From contig NZ_JARKIN010000001.1 in the NCBI RefSeq assembly GCF_029351045.1, positions 4,328,501 through 4,392,500 on the forward strand: a stretch of 64,000 nt of DNA. The letters run 5' to 3'. The translations under genes and the position numbers were made by a program. Numbering within the stretch: the stretch's first letter is position 1; every line of letters begins with the position of its first letter. The stretch comes from Streptomyces sp. WMMB303 (GTDB lineage Bacteria > Actinomycetota > Actinomycetes > Streptomycetales > Streptomycetaceae). Under the pieces are notes generated by a model. That model saw only the letters and a list, made by a program, of their open reading frames with translations. It was not told the DNA's origin and did no database searches. This document shows positions 61,755 to 64,000 of this stretch, piece by piece.

Positions 61755-64000
61755 TCAATCCCTGCTGACCGGAAGCGCGTAGGCGCTGCCCCCGCTGAGG
61801 ACCAGCACGTGTGTGTCGCCGAGTGCCACGCGACGAGGCCGCAGAACTCGGCCCGATCCGGTCGGCAGATCGGTGAAGCGCCACAGCAGAACGCCCCGAG
61901 CCGTGTCGAAAGCGGCCACCTCGGCGTCGTCAGCGGTGAGCAGCAGGCGACCGTCGGGTGTGACAGCCGCCCGCGGGGGCTTGCGGTGGGGAGCCGGTTC
62001 GCGGAGAGAGCTTCGAGAGCTCCATGTGACATCCCCGGTTTCGCCCTCGACTCGGTACACGGTGCAGCCGGTGTCCGCGACGTACACCGTGCCCCGCCGC
62101 GAGATGGGGGTGCCGAAGGCCGGCTGTTTGCCCCCGACCTCCTCTGCTTCGACCATCCACTGCTCCTTGGCGGCGGACTTCCGCAGCCCGAACCCGCGCA
62201 GTGTGCCCTTCTCAGTGGCCACCAGCGTGGCTGGGGTGGCGATCGTGCTGAGCCGGCTCGCCTTGACAGTCTCGTACGTCCGCGACCAGGTGCGGTCGCC
62301 GGTCTTCCGGTCGAAGGCAGTGACGCGCTGTGCTCCGCCCTTCGCCCCAGTCACCACCACGAGGGCGTCCGCGAGCAGGTGGCAATCCTGGTATCCGGCG
62401 AGGAGTGGGCTGGTCCAGCGCTCGCGCTCCGCCCGAATGTCGTAGGCGACGACGGTACGGCGGTCGACCGAGCCTTGGTTTCCCACGACGAGCCAGACGA
62501 CCGTTCCCTGTGCGGCGAGGACTGCCTCGCAGGGGCTCGGACCACCCTTTCGGTAGCGCTCCGAGCGCCATCGGATCTCGCCGTCACGGGGGTCGAGCAC
62601 GAGCAGGTCCTCGGAGCCGGCGAGGAGGATCAGACCGTTGTGGAGGGGCCATGCCCGGCCGGAGGGAGAGGTGTCCGTATGGCGCCAGATCTCCTCCCCG
62701 GTGCGTATGTCGATGCCGGTGGCGGCTGTCCCGTCGGCCAGGAGGGCGACCTTGTCCTGCCACAGCAGGGGGCTGAACTTCCTGGCCGGCTCGGTGAAGT
62801 CGTAGCGCCACCGCGGAGTGGGCGGTGCGCCCTTGAGTCGTTTGCGGGACGGGTGTTCGCGCTCCAGCTGTTCCGCCGGGGAGAGGACGGGAGGTTTCTG
62901 GTCGGTCACCGCCCAGGTGAAGGAGCCGCCGACGGCGACGCCCGCGGCGCCGGCTCCTGCGGCGGTGAGGAGGGAGCGACGGGACGGCGCCCGGGGGCGC
63001 CTTGTGGTGGTGGCGGCTGCCGGGTCTCGGGGGGCGGGGGGCGGGGGCGAGCCGTCGGCCGGTGCGGCGCCGTCCGCCTGGGTCGGGACAGGGGCGGAAG
63101 CGGGTGCAGGAGACGGGTCCTCGTCGGTCTCGGCCGCGAGGACGGCTGCCGTCTGCACGGCGAGGGCCGCGCTCACTCTCTTCGGCAGCCACCCCGGTAC
63201 CAGGAGACCGGCCGCGCGGCTGGCGCCGTTGTCCAGTTGCGTGTCCCGGCCCGGCGCGGGGCCACCGTCCGGCACCGTGCTGCCGGGGCCGCCGCGCGAC
63301 TGTGAGCCTCCGGGCCGCGCCGGTTCGACCGTTCGCGGAGAGTGGCCCTCTGCCTCGACGTTCGCGCCCGTGCCGCAGCGAGGCAGCCGCCGGAGGAACT
63401 CGGCCGCCGACGGACGATCGGACGGGTCGGCCGCCAGGCAGGCGCGGAGGAGGGCGGTCAGCTCAGCAGGGTCGGGGACACTCGGTTCCGCCGCCGTTCC
63501 GATCGCGCTCAGCCGTCCCGTCACCGCGTAGCGGAGGACGGCAGCCAGCGCGTACACGTCCCCCGGCGGGCGGGGGCGTCCGCCGGTGATCTGCTCCGGG
63601 GCGAGAAAGGGGTGCGCGGTGCGGGGTTCGCCGTCTGGAGCGGAGACCCGGGCCGCGCCGTAGCCTCCGAGGCGGGGTCCCTCACCGGTCAGCAGGACCG
63701 CATCAGCCGTGATCCCCGCATGGGCCCGCCCGGCAGCGTGCAGGTGCTCGAGCGCCTCGCCGAGCGCGGTGCCCACGGCGAGCACGGTGCGGAGCGGCAA
63801 CGGCCCGCAGGTCTCGACAACTGTCGGCAGGGGCAGGGCGGGACGGTACGGCGCCGCGTTCCAGGGCGGCACCGAGGGTTCGGCCGGCCCGCTCACTTCG
63901 CTGACCGGCAGCAGCCAGGGGGTATCGGCGGTGATCTGCTGGGCGGCCAGGGCCTCGGCCCGGAACCGGTGCAGGGAGGCGGCGTCGGCGGTCCGGGCAC
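61755..64000 (-). CDS. pseudokinase with PQQ-like propeller, partial (5' end beyond window)
   Basis: At least 747 codons are present. The frame stays open to 64000 and upstream of the GTG at 63896 still reads kinase-like helix (FRAEALAAQQITADTPWLL), so the gene starts beyond the window. HRDLKPSN is replaced by HAGITADA and DFG by GYG. A long Pro/Ala-rich linker, a membrane helix (RRSLLTAAGAGAAGVAVGG) and a propeller ending SAYALPVSRD follow. It is the first seen gene of the four-gene kinase array. Confidence 0.8.
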   Translation of the reverse strand, partial: ARTADAASLHRFRAEALAAQQITADTPWLLPVSEVSGPAEPSVPPWNAAPYRPALPLPTVVETCGPLPLRTVLAVGTALGEALEHLHAAGRAHAGITADAVLLTGEGPRLGGYGAARVSAPDGEPRTAHPFLAPEQITGGRPRPPGDVYALAAVLRYAVTGRLSAIGTAAEPSVPDPAELTALLRACLAADPSDRPSAAEFLRRLPRCGTGANVEAEGHSPRTVEPARPGGSQSRGGPGSTVPDGGPAPGRDTQLDNGASRAAGLLVPGWLPKRVSAALAVQTAAVLAAETDEDPSPAPASAPVPTQADGAAPADGSPPPPAPRDPAAATTTRRPRAPSRRSLLTAAGAGAAGVAVGGSFTWAVTDQKPPVLSPAEQLEREHPSRKRLKGAPPTPRWRYDFTEPARKFSPLLWQDKVALLADGTAATGIDIRTGEEIWRHTDTSPSGRAWPLHNGLILLAGSEDLLVLDPRDGEIRWRSERYRKGGPSPCEAVLAAQGTVVWLVVGNQGSVDRRTVVAYDIRAERERWTSPLLAGYQDCHLLADALVVVTGAKGGAQRVTAFDRKTGDRTWSRTYETVKASRLSTIATPATLVATEKGTLRGFGLRKSAAKEQWMVEAEEVGGKQPAFGTPISRRGTVYVADTGCTVYRVEGETGDVTWSSRSSLREPAPHRKPPRAAVTPDGRLLLTADDAEVAAFDTARGVLLWRFTDLPTGSGRVLRPRRVALGDTHVLVLSGGSAYALPVSRD

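Noticed and set aside
1..64000. Signs of phage, transposon, CRISPR or RNA genes
   Set aside because: No integrase, transposase, terminal repeats, regular spaced repeats or tRNA/rRNA-like sequences were seen on either strand.

Overview
The window is high-GC, densely coding actinomycete chromosome with strong G/C bias at third codon positions. It has methylmalonyl-CoA mutase, an F420-type LLM oxidoreductase, a partner-switching Ser/Thr regulatory set, WXG100-type proteins and a mycosin-like protease. This fits Streptomyces or a close relative. No rRNA, tRNA, CRISPR array, insertion sequence, transposase or integrase was seen. All gene assignments come from reading the sequence; none was checked against a database.

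Left part (1-36.4 kb) is mostly metabolic and regulatory. A coupled secreted pair opens it (ThuA-PQQ-type dehydrogenase, then a cupredoxin/Ig-like/DUF1080 protein). Next come TerD, a TetR regulator divergent from an FAD oxidoreductase with two matching 20-bp operators between them, DUF1266, RidA, an LLM oxidoreductase, a Zn alcohol dehydrogenase, and a paaI-paaK operon with a clear promoter/operator. A double-MerR regulator, an orphan secreted protein and endonuclease V follow. Then mutA-mutB-meaB (propionate/B12 metabolism), an APC permease, a membrane protein coupled to a mycosin-like subtilase, CapA and an unusual polyprenyl synthase. The part ends with an anti-sigma kinase / STAS antagonist / PP2C phosphatase module, a metallophosphoesterase, and a GNAT-ABC ATPase-ABC permease operon.

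Right part (36.7-64 kb) looks like one large secretion or cell-envelope signalling island. A coupled operon encodes a propeller/FN3/SH3-like surface protein, a MoxR ATPase, a DUF58 protein, a TgpA-like transglutaminase whose catalytic triad is replaced, and a pseudokinase. It runs on toward a 671-aa WXG-led protein and an 82-aa WXG protein. These face a convergent two-gene unit (104-aa WXG protein and a 573-aa protein). A 1479-aa EssC/EccC-like triple-ATPase gene is divergent from that unit. After two strong terminator hairpins come a WXG100 gene and, on the same strand, four tandem membrane kinase/PQQ-propeller genes. Two of these keep the kinase catalytic residues and two have lost them; the last runs off the window.

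The most notable signal is this right-hand island. It pairs a type VII-like ATPase and WXG substrates with several catalytically dead enzymes, and it lacks recognisable EccB/EccD/EccE or EsaA/EssA/EssB genes.
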